From positions 62,001-126,000 of the forward strand of contig NZ_CP084098.1 of the NCBI RefSeq assembly GCF_036345015.1: a DNA stretch of 64,000 nucleotides. Direction: 5' to 3'. Origin of the DNA: Cyanobacterium sp. Dongsha4. Lineage in GTDB: Bacteria > Cyanobacteriota > Cyanobacteriia > Cyanobacteriales > Cyanobacteriaceae. The notes below the pieces were generated by a model, which was given only the letters and a program-made list of their open reading frames with translations, was not told where the DNA came from and ran no database searches. Both the position numbers and the translations under genes were made by a program. Shown here in pieces: positions 10,068 to 19,125 of this stretch (the first letter of the stretch is position 1; every line of letters begins with the position of its first letter).

Positions 10068-10280
10068 ATGACTACTTTAACTTTGAAAGAAAAGGATTTT
10101 GCTCAGATAACCCCTGAACAAGTTGCCGAAATTGCGGCAAGATTAGAACAAGATGAGTATAATACTCCTTTTGAAGGGTTACAAGATTGGCATTTGTTGA
10201 GAGCGATCGCATTTCATCGTCAAGATTTGGTTGAACCCTATCTCTATCTATTGGATATTGAGGCTTATGACGAATCATGA
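10068..10280 (+). CDS. DUF2555 family small cyanobacterial protein
   Basis: A 70-residue soluble acidic protein whose core FEGLQDWHLLRAIAFHR and closing YLLDIEAYD match the cyanobacterial DUF2555 family, which has no established function. The full family length is present. A GGGAAGG ribosome binding site lies a few bases before the ATG. The coaBC start codon falls inside its last codons (14-base overlap), so the two are probably translated coupled. Residues 15-30 look helical. Confidence 0.85.
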   Translation: MTTLTLKEKDFAQITPEQVAEIAARLEQDEYNTPFEGLQDWHLLRAIAFHRQDLVEPYLYLLDIEAYDES

Positions 10281-11514
10281 TGGTATCAAGTCTAGTTTAC
10301 ATAAAATTCACGTTTTGGTGGCAATTGGGGGGGGAATAGCGGCTTATAAAGTTTGTGAGTTAATCTCCCAGTTGTTTAAGAAGGAAGCCAAAGTTAAAGT
10401 AATTTTGACCGAATCTGCCCAAAAATTTATTACTCCCCTTACGGTTTCCGCTTTATCCCGTCATCAAGCCTATACTGATGCAGACTTCTGGCAACCTACC
10501 CATTCTCGTCCCCTACACATCGCCTTGGGAGAATGGGCGGATTTGATGATTATTGCCCCTCTGACGGCTAATACTCTAGCTAAATTAGTTTATGGCTTAG
10601 GAGATAATCTTCTTACCAATACAGTTCTAGCCTCCACCTGTCCGATTATCGTTGCCCCTGCCATGAATACAGAAATGTGGCTACAAAAATCAGTACAAAA
10701 CAACTGGCAAAAGTTGGGGGAAGATAAACGTTATTTTTCTTTACATACTAATACTGGTTTACTAGCCTGCGATCGCTATGGTCAAGGTAGAATGGCAGAA
10801 GCAACAGAAATATTAACTGCCATTGAATCGGTTATTATTACCAATGGCAAAAGGGATTTAGTGGGAAAAAATGTCTTAATTAGTGCAGGAAGCACTAGAG
10901 AATATCTCGATTATGTGCGTTTTATTGGTAATCCTGCCACGGGAAAAATGGGAATTGCCCTAGCCTGTGCCTGTTATTATCGTGGGGCGAATGTAACTTT
11001 GGTTGCGGGAAATGTTAGTCATGAGTTATTGCAATATACTCCCCCCATTCAAGTTATTTCCGTGGTTACAGCACAACAAATGGAAAAAGCGATGTTAAGT
11101 AATTTTCTTCAAGCTGATATTATTTTGATGGCGGCGGCCGTGGCAGATGTCAAACCAAAACATTATTTTCCTGATAAATTGGGGAAAAAATCGCTACCTC
11201 AAAGTATTGAATTAGAATACGTTACTGATATTGTTGCTAAGTTAGGAGAAAGCAAAAAGCCTTCTCAAAAACTGATTGGTTTTGCCGCCCAAACTAAGGA
11301 TATTGTAACTCCTGCTATGTCCAAATTGATACGCAAAAAGTTAGATGCGATCGTCACTAACCCTATTGATAAGGATAATGCAGGATTTGGAAGTGATACC
11401 AATGAAGCAATATTTATCAGCAAAGAAAGAAAACAAACGGTTATACCCTCTACATCTAAACTTCTTTTAGCCCACAGGATACTCGATTTAGTCATTAATC
11501 TGAGTTGTGGATAA
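10267..11514 (+). CDS. coaBC: Bifunctional phosphopantothenoylcysteine decarboxylase / phosphopantothenate-cysteine ligase
   Basis: CoaBC performs two successive steps of coenzyme A synthesis: joining Cys to 4'-phosphopantothenate (C-terminal CoaB half) and decarboxylating the product (N-terminal flavin CoaC half). The N-terminal half shows VAIGGGIAAYK and the substrate-clamp region with PAMNTEMW. The C-terminal half has SAGSTREYLDYVRFIGN and MAAAVADVKP. I chose the ATG at 10267, which overlaps the upstream gene. A TTG at 10231 would only add residues translated from inside DUF2555. About 415 residues, normal for the family. Confidence 0.95.
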   Translation: MTNHDGIKSSLHKIHVLVAIGGGIAAYKVCELISQLFKKEAKVKVILTESAQKFITPLTVSALSRHQAYTDADFWQPTHSRPLHIALGEWADLMIIAPLTANTLAKLVYGLGDNLLTNTVLASTCPIIVAPAMNTEMWLQKSVQNNWQKLGEDKRYFSLHTNTGLLACDRYGQGRMAEATEILTAIESVIITNGKRDLVGKNVLISAGSTREYLDYVRFIGNPATGKMGIALACACYYRGANVTLVAGNVSHELLQYTPPIQVISVVTAQQMEKAMLSNFLQADIILMAAAVADVKPKHYFPDKLGKKSLPQSIELEYVTDIVAKLGESKKPSQKLIGFAAQTKDIVTPAMSKLIRKKLDAIVTNPIDKDNAGFGSDTNEAIFISKERKQTVIPSTSKLLLAHRILDLVINLSCG

Positions 11515-11608
11515 ATTAAATTTCATAGGGAGTGATAAGGAAAAGGGCAAGAGGCAAGAGTGTTTAATTAACTTCTTCCCAATACCCCAATCGCCTAACA
11601 CCCCAATT

Positions 11609-12586
11609 TCATTTATTTTGACTTACCATTTTTAATTGATTGATGGTTTCTACGGTTTTCCTTTTTTCCCGTTGTAATGGTTTTTGCACTGCTTCTAAAG
11701 GTAATTGGTCAATTTTGGCGATCGCAATATCAAAATTCTTGACCGCTTCTTCTAAAACGAGAATGTTATTGTCTGTTTGTCCTTTTTTCCTCAATATTTG
11801 ACCTTTTAAGTAATATAATTCTGGATTTAACGGCGTACTTTCTAATGCTTTATTAACAAATGTAAGAGCTAAATCATAATCTCCTAAATCTCTGTAAGCA
11901 AGAGCGATACCACGATTAACTAGATACTGGGGAGAAGCATAGGTTTGTAAATTGGCAATAGCCTGTTGAGGACTAGAAAAAGGTAAATTAACCGCTAAAA
12001 ATAAGTTTAAATAACCTTTAATTAAGTTTAATTCTGGATCGGTAGAATCTATTTTTTCCGCTTGGTCAAAATAGTTAAAAACAGCTTGTAATCTAGTAAT
12101 AGCTGCGATCGCACCATTACTTTGATATTCACTAGCACCCATTAAAAAATTGCCCACTGCTAAATACAGATTGCTACGCAAAGGATCATCATTACTGATA
12201 GCTTTAGCATAATCCAAAGTTTTTTGAGCATAAATATCCAAATTATTCCAATCCTGTTCCGTATAAGCCAAAGAAGCTCGTAAAGCAGAAGCCATAGGAT
12301 CATTAAAATTGCTCTTTTTCGGTAAAGAAAGATACTCTTTCGCTTCTACATAATTCCCCTCTTCAAATAAAGCCTTAAAAGCTAACTCCGTTTCCTCGCT
12401 GATATTACGAGGATTAACCGTGCGAAAAGGATCACCTGCAAAAACTAAGGAAGCACTACTAATCACCGTCAAACTAGATAAAATCCCAGAGGAAATCAAA
12501 GACCACAAAAAAGAATGCTTTTTGCCTCTCAAACCATCGAAAAACCTGTAAATAGAACTAAAACGATTCACAAAAACAAAACTCAT
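11609..12586 (-). CDS. Exported/membrane-anchored TPR protein
   Basis: A 325-residue protein with an N-terminal hydrophobic segment (about residues 27-49, ending SLVFAG) that looks like a signal peptide or anchor. Tetratricopeptide-like helical pairs follow: a clear repeat lies around YLVNRGIALAYRDLGDYDLALTFVNKALESTP and the next around YYLKGQILRKKGQ. It should act as a scaffold on the periplasmic or lumenal face. Homologues occur widely in cyanobacteria as conserved proteins without an assigned role. It is divergent from ftsZ and shares its 391-base upstream region. Confidence 0.8.
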   Translation of the reverse strand: MSFVFVNRFSSIYRFFDGLRGKKHSFLWSLISSGILSSLTVISSASLVFAGDPFRTVNPRNISEETELAFKALFEEGNYVEAKEYLSLPKKSNFNDPMASALRASLAYTEQDWNNLDIYAQKTLDYAKAISNDDPLRSNLYLAVGNFLMGASEYQSNGAIAAITRLQAVFNYFDQAEKIDSTDPELNLIKGYLNLFLAVNLPFSSPQQAIANLQTYASPQYLVNRGIALAYRDLGDYDLALTFVNKALESTPLNPELYYLKGQILRKKGQTDNNILVLEEAVKNFDIAIAKIDQLPLEAVQKPLQREKRKTVETINQLKMVSQNK

Positions 12587-12977
12587 AACTCATACCATGA
12601 TAAAGCCTTAAAATAAAGCAATTTGCCTAAAATTTTAACTTAAAGTTTTTCTAGTTTTGACAGTTTAATTTCTGTTGTTCAGTAAGAGTATTGGGTAAAG
12701 ACAGTTTGAAGATTTGATTTTATAGTTAAATATATTTGAATACATAGACCCAAATTTATATAAAGTTTTCTGAAAAAGAGAACGACTTAAGTTATAATCT
12801 TGCTGAGTATAATTATCTAAACAATTATATTAGTTTTCTGCAGGGAAAAATTTTTTCCTGTCACCCTTTGACGCAATATTAAAGGGCTAGATTCTTAAAA
12901 TTAATGATACTTACTAGATTATCTTCTATTATTTTAATTTTATACTGAAGGGTAATGCCGTCTTTATTTTATTAGCC
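12587..12977. promoter_or_regulatory. Divergent upstream region of the TPR gene and ftsZ with a 20-base palindrome
   Basis: This 391-base gap carries the promoters of both divergent genes. At 12841-12860 a near-perfect palindrome (CAGGG then A/T core then TTCCTG, one mismatched pair) lies about 120 bases before the ftsZ start. It could be an operator or a cruciform/terminator-like hairpin. No clear consensus promoter is claimed. Confidence 0.4.
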
Positions 12978-14240
12978 ATGAACGAACCTGATTTCAACCG
13001 AGCCAAACAATCTATAGAATCTACTCCGAAAATAAAGTCCCCTAATGGTAGTCACACTCACCCCAATGCAGGGAAAAAAATGCGACCAAAAGATGAGTCT
13101 CTTGATTTAAATATGAATTCTAATTCCATTATTCCTAGTAATATCGCAAAAATAAAAGTAATAGGAGTTGGCGGAGGCGGTTGTAATGCCGTCAATAGGA
13201 TGATCCAAAGTAGTGTGGTGGGGGTTGATTTCTGGCAAATAAATACAGACGCTCAAGCCTTAGCTCAGTCCATGACTACTTATTGTTTACAGATTGGGCA
13301 AAAATTAACCAGAGGTTTAGGGGCAGGTGGTAATCCTGCCATTGGTCAAAAGGCGGCAGAAGAATCTCGGGACGAAATAGCAAAAGCCCTTGAAAATACC
13401 GATTTAGTGTTTATTACTGCTGGTATGGGGGGCGGTACAGGGACAGGTGCGGCGCCAATTGTGGCAGAAATTGCTAAGGATATGGGCTGTTTGACGGTGG
13501 GGGTTGTAACTCGTCCTTTTACGTTTGAGGGTCGTCGTCGAACCAATCAGGCAGAAGAGGGTATTAGAGCTTTAGAAAGTAAAGTTGATACTCTTATTGT
13601 CATTCCTAATAATCAGTTATTGGCAGTTATTCCTCCCGAAACTCCCCTGCAAGAATCTTTCCGCATGGCTGATGATACTTTACGTCAAGGAGTACAAGGC
13701 ATTTCCGATATTATTACCATACCGGGCTTAGTCAACGTCGATTTTGCCGATGTTAGGGCAGTTATGGCAGATGCAGGATCAGCTTTAATGGGTATTGGTA
13801 TTGGCTCAGGTAAATCAAGGGCAAAAGAAGGCGCGATCGCAGCTATTTCTTCTCCACTAATTGAGTCTTCCATCGAAGGGGCGACAGGGGTGGTTTTAAA
13901 TATTACTGGGGGAAAAGATTTAACCCTACACGAAGTAAATGCCGCCGCCGAGACTATTTATGAAATTGTCGATCCCAATGCTAATATTATTTTTGGGGCT
14001 GTGATTGATGAGAAAATGCAAGGAGAAGTAAGAGTAACAGTGATTGCTACTGGTTTTTCAGGAGAGAAAAAAAATAATCCTGACCGTACTAAAACTATCG
14101 CATCACCACCAAACTTAGATTCTCCTACCTCAGAAAACAAGGAAACCGCTAATAACTCCCCTGAAACCGATCCTCAAAGTATATCTTCTGGATTGGACAT
14201 CCCTGAATTTCTACAACGTCGTCGTTTTCCTCGCAGTTAG
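12978..14240 (+). CDS. ftsZ: Cell division protein FtsZ
   Basis: FtsZ is the tubulin-like GTPase that polymerises into the division ring. The 420-residue protein has a ~50-residue N-terminal extension typical of cyanobacteria, then [12 protein letters not shown], the GTP-binding [10 protein letters not shown] motif near residue 150, and the [11 protein letters not shown] region contacting the next subunit. A variable linker follows, then the C-terminal peptide [10 protein letters not shown] that binds partners such as SepF, FtsA-like or ZipN proteins. sepF itself is encoded at 51991-52665. It is monocistronic here. Confidence 0.97.
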   Translation: MNEPDFNRAKQSIESTPKIKSPNGSHTHPNAGKKMRPKDESLDLNMNSNSIIPSNIAKIKVIGVGGGGCNAVNRMIQSSVVGVDFWQINTDAQALAQSMTTYCLQIGQKLTRGLGAGGNPAIGQKAAEESRDEIAKALENTDLVFITAGMGGGTGTGAAPIVAEIAKDMGCLTVGVVTRPFTFEGRRRTNQAEEGIRALESKVDTLIVIPNNQLLAVIPPETPLQESFRMADDTLRQGVQGISDIITIPGLVNVDFADVRAVMADAGSALMGIGIGSGKSRAKEGAIAAISSPLIESSIEGATGVVLNITGGKDLTLHEVNAAAETIYEIVDPNANIIFGAVIDEKMQGEVRVTVIATGFSGEKKNNPDRTKTIASPPNLDSPTSENKETANNSPETDPQSISSGLDIPEFLQRRRFPRS

Positions 14241-14319
14241 GAAAGAGGTTTCAGGTTGCAGGTGTCAGAGTGTTGAGGTATTCGGGTTTTAGGGGGGAAC
14301 AAGTAATGAGAGTTCTCTA

Positions 14320-14395
14320 TGCTCGTACACTCCTTTCAGTCGTGAACGGAGTTAGTTAGGGGCTAATGGCTATTCGCCCGTACAGGAATTTGGGG
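14320..14395. repeat. Degenerate cyanobacterial palindromic intergenic repeat
   Basis: The stretch containing GTTAGGGGCTAATGGC and ATTCGCCCGTACAGG resembles decayed copies of the GGGGCGAA...TTCGCCCC palindromes spread through cyanobacterial genomes. It lies between ftsZ and the MazG-like gene with no coding potential. A short run of TTGCCC phrases follows. Confidence 0.4.
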
Positions 14396-14499
14396 GTTTT
14401 TAATTTTTAATTATTAATTATTTACCTTTGCCCTTTGCCCTACCTTAACAATAATTAATTCTACGTCAGACGTAAACTCGCTTAATATAAGTTATATAG

Positions 14500-14820
14500 A
14501 TGAATTTAAACGAATATACATTAAAAACAAGAGAAACTGCTATATATCCACCAGAAACTTTTTTAGAATATCTGACCCTCGGTTTAGCCAGTGAGGCGGG
14601 GGAAGTCAGTGGTGTGGTGAAAAAATATATTAGAAAGGATCAAAATTTGGATACTGCTAAAGAAAAATTAGAAAAAGAATTAGGGGATGTGATGTGGTAT
14701 TGGGCAAGATTATGCGATGAGTTAGGTTTAGATCCTCAACAAGTAATCGAAAATAACATTAAAAAACTACAAGCCAGAAAAGCAAATCAAACCTTACAAG
14801 GAGATGGAGATGATCGATAA
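14500..14820 (+). CDS. MazG-like nucleotide pyrophosphohydrolase
   Basis: A 106-residue all-alpha NTP pyrophosphohydrolase, hydrolysing a (d)NTP to the monophosphate and pyrophosphate. It shows the MazG metal-binding signature: EAGEV near residue 32, followed by ELGDVMWYWARL with the second E-x2-D pair near residue 61. It is a single-domain form, about one third of full MazG. Its last codons overlap the start of thyX, so the two are coexpressed. That suggests a dUTPase/dCTPase-like house-cleaning role feeding or protecting thymidylate synthesis (inference). Confidence 0.88.
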   Translation: MNLNEYTLKTRETAIYPPETFLEYLTLGLASEAGEVSGVVKKYIRKDQNLDTAKEKLEKELGDVMWYWARLCDELGLDPQQVIENNIKKLQARKANQTLQGDGDDR

Positions 14821-15583
14821 TTTGGAAATGTTAGATCCTTTATTTGCAGTTGAAGTATTAAGTAAGTGCGATCGCCCCAATTTACTTTGCTATCTAGCTA
14901 TGCACCAAGACTATAGCGAGGACTTTGTTTATGGTGAGATGTCTAAATTAGCTAGTTATTCAGAAGCAGAATTAGGAGATAGAATCGTCAGAAACTGTGT
15001 AAATAAATCCCATTGGGGTATTCTTGAACATCCATCTATCACCTTTAATGTTATCAATTTTCCCCATTCTGTCATGGTTCAAGCCAGAACCCATAGAGTT
15101 GGTGTGTCTTTTGACTGTCAGTCTCAAAGATATACTTGTAAGAGAATTTTACGTCTTGCTCAACAAATAGAAGAAACTCCAGAAGATGCTTTAAGTTTAA
15201 TCGAAAAAGTCTTTTATTTTCGTGGTGTAGCTCATTATTTTGATCGAGAGGGAAATAAATATTTTTACTCCCCAGAAGCCCGTAATCAAGATATTTTATT
15301 TACTCAAAAAGCGGTCTTGTATTATGCTGAAAAAGTAAATCAGCAAGGTTACGCTCCCGAACACGCAAGGGATTTATTAACTCAGAATCTCCGACAACAT
15401 TTTGTCGTTAGTTTTAATGCCCGTAGTTTACTACACTTCTGTGATTTGCGTTTACCAAAAGATGCACAGCCAGAAATTAGAAATTTAGCGGAATTAATTT
15501 TTGAACATTTCCAAAATTGGATGCCAGAAGTTGCCAATGTTTATGCGAAGAAAAGAATGGGTAAAAATCTTCTAGCTCCCTAA
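14810..15583 (+). CDS. thyX: Flavin-dependent thymidylate synthase (ThyX)
   Basis: ThyX makes dTMP from dUMP using FAD, NAD(P)H and methylenetetrahydrofolate. The 257-residue protein carries the family's dUMP/FAD-binding region as RTHRVGVSFDCQSQRY, a version of the RHRx7SxRY signature with one extra residue. The C-terminal half has NARSLLHFCDLR and a closing helix. I chose the ATG at 14810 because AAGGAG lies 6 bases before it; the ATG at 14804 lies only 1 base after that sequence. The gene overlaps the MazG-like gene. No thyA is visible in the window. Confidence 0.92.
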   Translation: MIDNLEMLDPLFAVEVLSKCDRPNLLCYLAMHQDYSEDFVYGEMSKLASYSEAELGDRIVRNCVNKSHWGILEHPSITFNVINFPHSVMVQARTHRVGVSFDCQSQRYTCKRILRLAQQIEETPEDALSLIEKVFYFRGVAHYFDREGNKYFYSPEARNQDILFTQKAVLYYAEKVNQQGYAPEHARDLLTQNLRQHFVVSFNARSLLHFCDLRLPKDAQPEIRNLAELIFEHFQNWMPEVANVYAKKRMGKNLLAP

Positions 15584-15651
15584 TTTATAACTTAGGTTCA
15601 CTTAACCAAAAAATCGTTATAGAATGAAATTAAAGAATTAAATTAGATATT

Positions 15652-16131
15652 ATGAACTTAGATCAGCAACTACAAAACTTGATCCAAGAAGCCCCTAATC
15701 ATGGTGTCCCTGCGGTTATTATGGAAAATGGGGTAATTCCTATTATTAATGCTTTTGCTCAACAATTAGGTCATCGAGAATATTATTTAAGACAGACTTT
15801 AGATAATAATTTAGTATTAACAATATTAGGTAGTGATCAACATCCAGAGTTAGAAAAGAAAGTAATTTACGCTTTTCCTAGTGTTCAATCCGCCGCACAA
15901 TTCCCCGACAGTAAAATTGAAAATCCCGATATTGTCGCTCAACAAGTTCCTGTTAGTCAAATACTTTTTCAAATGTTTACAATGAAAGGGGTTGATAGTG
16001 TTATTTTTGTAGATGAACCCGACCAATATCAACAAAGTAAGGAAATTTATTGTGACAAGTTACAGTCGGCAATTAGACAAAATTTGAGTAACTTGATAAA
16101 CTCTGCTACTTCTCCTAATCGATTTGCCTAG
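15652..16131 (+). CDS. Conserved cyanobacterial hypothetical protein
   Basis: A 159-residue soluble acidic protein of mixed alpha/beta character with no signal peptide. Recognisable phrases are VPAVIMENGVIPIINAFAQQLGH near residue 19 and GVDSVIFVDEP near 112. I do not know a function. It follows thyX by 68 bases and may share its transcript. The last ~48 coding bases and its downstream flank are duplicated in inverted orientation behind the NRPS gene (7838-8001), so the extreme C-terminus lies within a recombination junction. Confidence 0.75.
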   Translation: MNLDQQLQNLIQEAPNHGVPAVIMENGVIPIINAFAQQLGHREYYLRQTLDNNLVLTILGSDQHPELEKKVIYAFPSVQSAAQFPDSKIENPDIVAQQVPVSQILFQMFTMKGVDSVIFVDEPDQYQQSKEIYCDKLQSAIRQNLSNLINSATSPNRFA

Positions 16132-16236
16132 AGAAAGTGCTTTACAATACCCTTAACAACAAAATAAAAAAGGAAAATTAAACTTGAACCCCTATTTCCG
16201 TATTAAAAATTAAAATTCAAATTGTTCTCTTTCTTT
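16083..16236. repeat. Inverted repeat copy B (partner at 7838-8001)
   Basis: This copy contains the 3' end of the hypothetical gene, its flank, and then an antisense copy of the last ~27 bases of the NRPS gene (the rightmost part up to 16236). The NRPS-derived tail ends exactly where IS1 transposase-like codons begin, so the breakpoint abuts a mobile element remnant. Confidence 0.9.
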
Positions 16237-16559
16237 TTAAGCAAGGTATTTCGGAATGGGTTATAGGAGATAGAAATGGAGAAAGATTCACACCTTTGTG
16301 GGAAAAAGTCAAAAAATGGGATTGTTACTTTTATGTAACCGATGGGTGAAAAGTTTATCCTAGTTTTATTGTCGATGAAAATCAAATTATCTGTAAAACT
16401 TGTATGACAAGGGTAGAAGGAGAAAATACAAGATTAAGACATTATTTTGCTTGACGACACCGAAAAACTCTTTGCTACTCAAAGTCTATGGAAATGTTAA
16501 AATACCCCATTTCGTTATTAATTTACTACCTAAAATTTAAAGATGTTCCCATCCCTTGG
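16236..16559 (+). pseudogene. IS1-family transposase remnant (InsB C-terminal part)
   Basis: Read in one frame from 16236 the codons give WVIGDRNGERF, LWEKVKKWDCYFYVTDG, RVEGENTRLRHYFA, RHRKTLCYSKSMEML and LLIYYLKF, the classic C-terminal half of IS1 InsB transposases. The catalytic Asp of YVTDG remains. Two in-frame TGA codons interrupt it (after TDG, and after HYFA). The N-terminal InsA part is missing. It is dead, and sits at one end of the 8-kb inverted-repeat-bounded block. Confidence 0.88.
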
Positions 16560-16886
16560 CGATCGCCTTATCTGCTAATCATATCTTAATTCAGCAACGC
16601 CATAAAACTTTATTCCCTTATTAGAACGGGGTCTGCATGGATGTAATAGACACTATGGTTACGTATCCCTGCTATTGGTGCGATCGCATTATCTTATTAG
16701 TAATGTTTATAATTCGTGCTATCTATTGTATCTTTTAAATCCTACAAATGTTTTCATTCGATATAATGTCGCCCAACTGAGGTAAAGGCACTTTCATAGA
16801 ATGTTGCGGCTAGTTTAAGGACGGGAAAACTTCTGAAAACTACTGTAAAATAACAGAACATTTAGCGATTAAATCAGGCTCAAACA
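16560..16886. other. Intergenic region upstream of gpsA
   Basis: About 330 bases without a gene. Near 16590-16620 is a CTTAATTCAGCAACGCC phrase also found in diverged form near 17945. The TTTCATTCGATATAATG stretch near 16755-16770 holds a TATAAT that could be the -10 box of the gpsA promoter. Confidence 0.4.
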
Positions 16887-17825
16887 ATGACTCAAAATCC
16901 TAAAATTACCATTATCGGTTCTGGTGCATGGGGTACTACCCTAGCATATTTATTAGATAGAGCAAATCATAGTTACACTCTCTGGAGTCGTAAATCATCT
17001 CAATCATTAGAATCAGTGATTGTGGATACAGATATTATTATTTCAGCAGTCTCCATGAAAGGTGTTAGACCAATAATAGAACAGTTAAAGCAAATCAAGA
17101 TGAAGGATGATGCTTTGATTGTGACGGCAACAAAAGGGTTAGATTTTGAGACAACTAAAACTCCTTCCCAAATTCTACAAGAGGCTTTTCCTGATCATCC
17201 CATAATTGTTTTATGTGGACCTAATTTATCAAAAGAAATAAAAAGAGGCTTACCTGCGGCTACAGTAGTATCTAGTATTCGTACCGAATCTGCTGAGTTA
17301 GTTCAAGCTATGTTCGCATCGGATATTTTTCGAGTATATGTCAATAATGACCCCATTGGTACAGAATTAGGAGGAACATTAAAAAATGTGATGGCGATCG
17401 CATCTGGGGTATGTGATGGTTTAGAATTAGGTACAAATGCCAAAGCCGCTTTATTAACTAGGGCATTACCAGAAATGATTAGGGTAGGAACTCATTTAGG
17501 GGCATCGGTGGAAACCTTTTTTGGTTTATCTGGTTTAGGAGATTTACTCGCCACCTGTGACAGTCCTTTATCCCGAAATTACCAAGTAGGAGCAGGTTTA
17601 GCCCAAGGAAAATCCCTTGAGGAAATTATGGAAGATTTAGAGGGTACAGCCGAAGGAGTCAACACCGCTACGGTATTGATTAAATTAGCCCACCAACAAA
17701 AAATTCCCGTACCTATTTCCTACCAAGTTTATTTATTGCTGAAAGGAAAAATCACCCCTCAAGAAGCAGTACAGAATCTTATGGCAAGGGAATTAAAAGA
17801 AGAGTTTTGGTTTTTAGAGTTCTAG
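16887..17825 (+). CDS. gpsA: Glycerol-3-phosphate dehydrogenase [NAD(P)+]
   Basis: GpsA reduces dihydroxyacetone phosphate to sn-glycerol-3-phosphate, the backbone for membrane lipids; plsY at 38790-39428 uses the product. The 312-residue protein has an N-terminal dinucleotide fold (IIGSGAWGTTLAYLL), the GPNLSKEI loop, and the catalytic Lys region ELGGTLKNVMAIASG. GLSGLGDLLATC follows in the C-terminal helical domain. The length is on the short side of normal. Single gene with its own upstream region. Confidence 0.96.
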   Translation: MTQNPKITIIGSGAWGTTLAYLLDRANHSYTLWSRKSSQSLESVIVDTDIIISAVSMKGVRPIIEQLKQIKMKDDALIVTATKGLDFETTKTPSQILQEAFPDHPIIVLCGPNLSKEIKRGLPAATVVSSIRTESAELVQAMFASDIFRVYVNNDPIGTELGGTLKNVMAIASGVCDGLELGTNAKAALLTRALPEMIRVGTHLGASVETFFGLSGLGDLLATCDSPLSRNYQVGAGLAQGKSLEEIMEDLEGTAEGVNTATVLIKLAHQQKIPVPISYQVYLLLKGKITPQEAVQNLMARELKEEFWFLEF

Positions 17826-17995
17826 GTATTGTTTAATGTTGATATAAAACATTGTTTAATTGTTCCAAGTATCTAGCAGTCAAAATATTATTAGCATTGA
17901 TGATTGCAAGAGTCTCCATTCTCCATCTAAACCAAAAACCATAGCTTAGTTCAACAACGCCAAAAATTTATTTAAAATTAATTTGAACTCAGTTT

Positions 17996-18955
17996 CTATC
18001 CATGAAAAGCACTGTGGCCTGTTGCCTGTTGCCCTTTGCCTACCTTAACCGACGATTTCATATTGAACTCAGGTAAAATCGTTTCATTAACCCATGAAGT
18101 GATCAAAGAATTAACTTCTTCTGGTACTTCATCATGGGGACAATGACCTGCATTGAGATGAATTTGTGTCAGGTTATCATAATGCTGTACGAACTTTCCG
18201 CTTCTTTCGGATACACGCATCCAAGGGTCTTTATCTCCCCAAATGTTGAGTAATGGACACTGCATTTTTTCTAAGAGGCCATCGACTTTTTCCCCTTGAG
18301 GACTACGAAAAACCGAAGCAAATACCTGTAATGCCCCCTCATCACAAGAAGGGCGATAAATATCTTCTACCAGTTGATCTGTGATGGCAGTGGTATCAAA
18401 ATAGACTTTCTCCAAAGTTTTGCGGATATTTTTCTTATTGCGCAGTCTTTGAAACAGAAAATAAGTAATTAAAGGCTGTTTTAGTACCCAACTACTAATT
18501 TTTTGTGTTAAATTCGGACTCTTTTTGATGCTGTCAGAAAAAGGACCAGCACTATTTAAAAGTATTACTCCTGCAATATTTTCAGGTGAATTTGCCGCCA
18601 CACACAAACAGGCATAACCTCCGAGGGAATTTCCTGCTATCACCGTTGGCTTTTTAATAACTTCTGTAACAAAATCGTTTAATTGTTCCTGCCATAGCAA
18701 ACCACTATATTCCCAAGCAGGTTTACCAGATCTACCAAAACCCAAAAGGTCGATCGCCCATACCTGAAAATCTTTTTTTAACTGATAAATGTTTTTACGC
18801 CAATGATCTGTTGATGCACCGAAACCATGTACTAATAATAAAGGGGGTTTTTCGTTACTTTCTCCCCCTTGTACATAATATATATCTTGTCCACGCCACC
18901 GCCAATAATTACCTGCGATCGCTTCTACGTTATGAATTGGATTAATGGTGGTCAT
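17996..18955 (-). CDS. Alpha/beta-fold hydrolase
   Basis: A 319-residue hydrolase. It has an oxyanion region LLLVHGFGASTDHWR, the nucleophile elbow GNSLGGY, an acid in the WGDKDPW segment, and a catalytic His in NAGHCPHDE. The complete triad suggests an active esterase or hydrolase, but the substrate is unknown. Cyanobacterial and plastid relatives are often annotated only as alpha/beta hydrolases. The last ~22 residues are translated from an intergenic repeat (GCCTACCTTAACC phrase and TTGCCTGTTGCC run), so the natural family end is around LPEF and the tail is probably a read-on. Confidence 0.88.
   Translation of the reverse strand: MTTINPIHNVEAIAGNYWRWRGQDIYYVQGGESNEKPPLLLVHGFGASTDHWRKNIYQLKKDFQVWAIDLLGFGRSGKPAWEYSGLLWQEQLNDFVTEVIKKPTVIAGNSLGGYACLCVAANSPENIAGVILLNSAGPFSDSIKKSPNLTQKISSWVLKQPLITYFLFQRLRNKKNIRKTLEKVYFDTTAITDQLVEDIYRPSCDEGALQVFASVFRSPQGEKVDGLLEKMQCPLLNIWGDKDPWMRVSERSGKFVQHYDNLTQIHLNAGHCPHDEVPEEVNSLITSWVNETILPEFNMKSSVKVGKGQQATGHSAFHG
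18038..18073. repeat. GCCTACCTTAACCGAC...GAACTCAGG intergenic repeat
   Basis: A 36-base copy nearly matching 29224-29258, with a shortened relative at 9159-9181. Here it overlaps the 3' end of the alpha/beta hydrolase gene and encodes part of its C-terminus on the minus strand. Confidence 0.65.
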
Positions 18956-19125
18956 AATTGCTAGTATCTTAATTTTTTATTAAGTTATGTAAATAATTAT
19001 AAATCATAGAACTTCTTTTCATGATTAAAACCATAAGTTTATTCTCAATTAGTCGTGAATAGTTGCAAATAAGCCCCAAAGAAAAGTATCATATAACAAA
19101 ACCATCGTCACGATTCAAGTTAGTT

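Noticed and set aside
16131-16400. CRISPR-like repeats in the accessory stretches
   Set aside because: The repeats found are single inverted copies or dispersed short phrases without regular spacing or unique spacers. No cas genes are visible.
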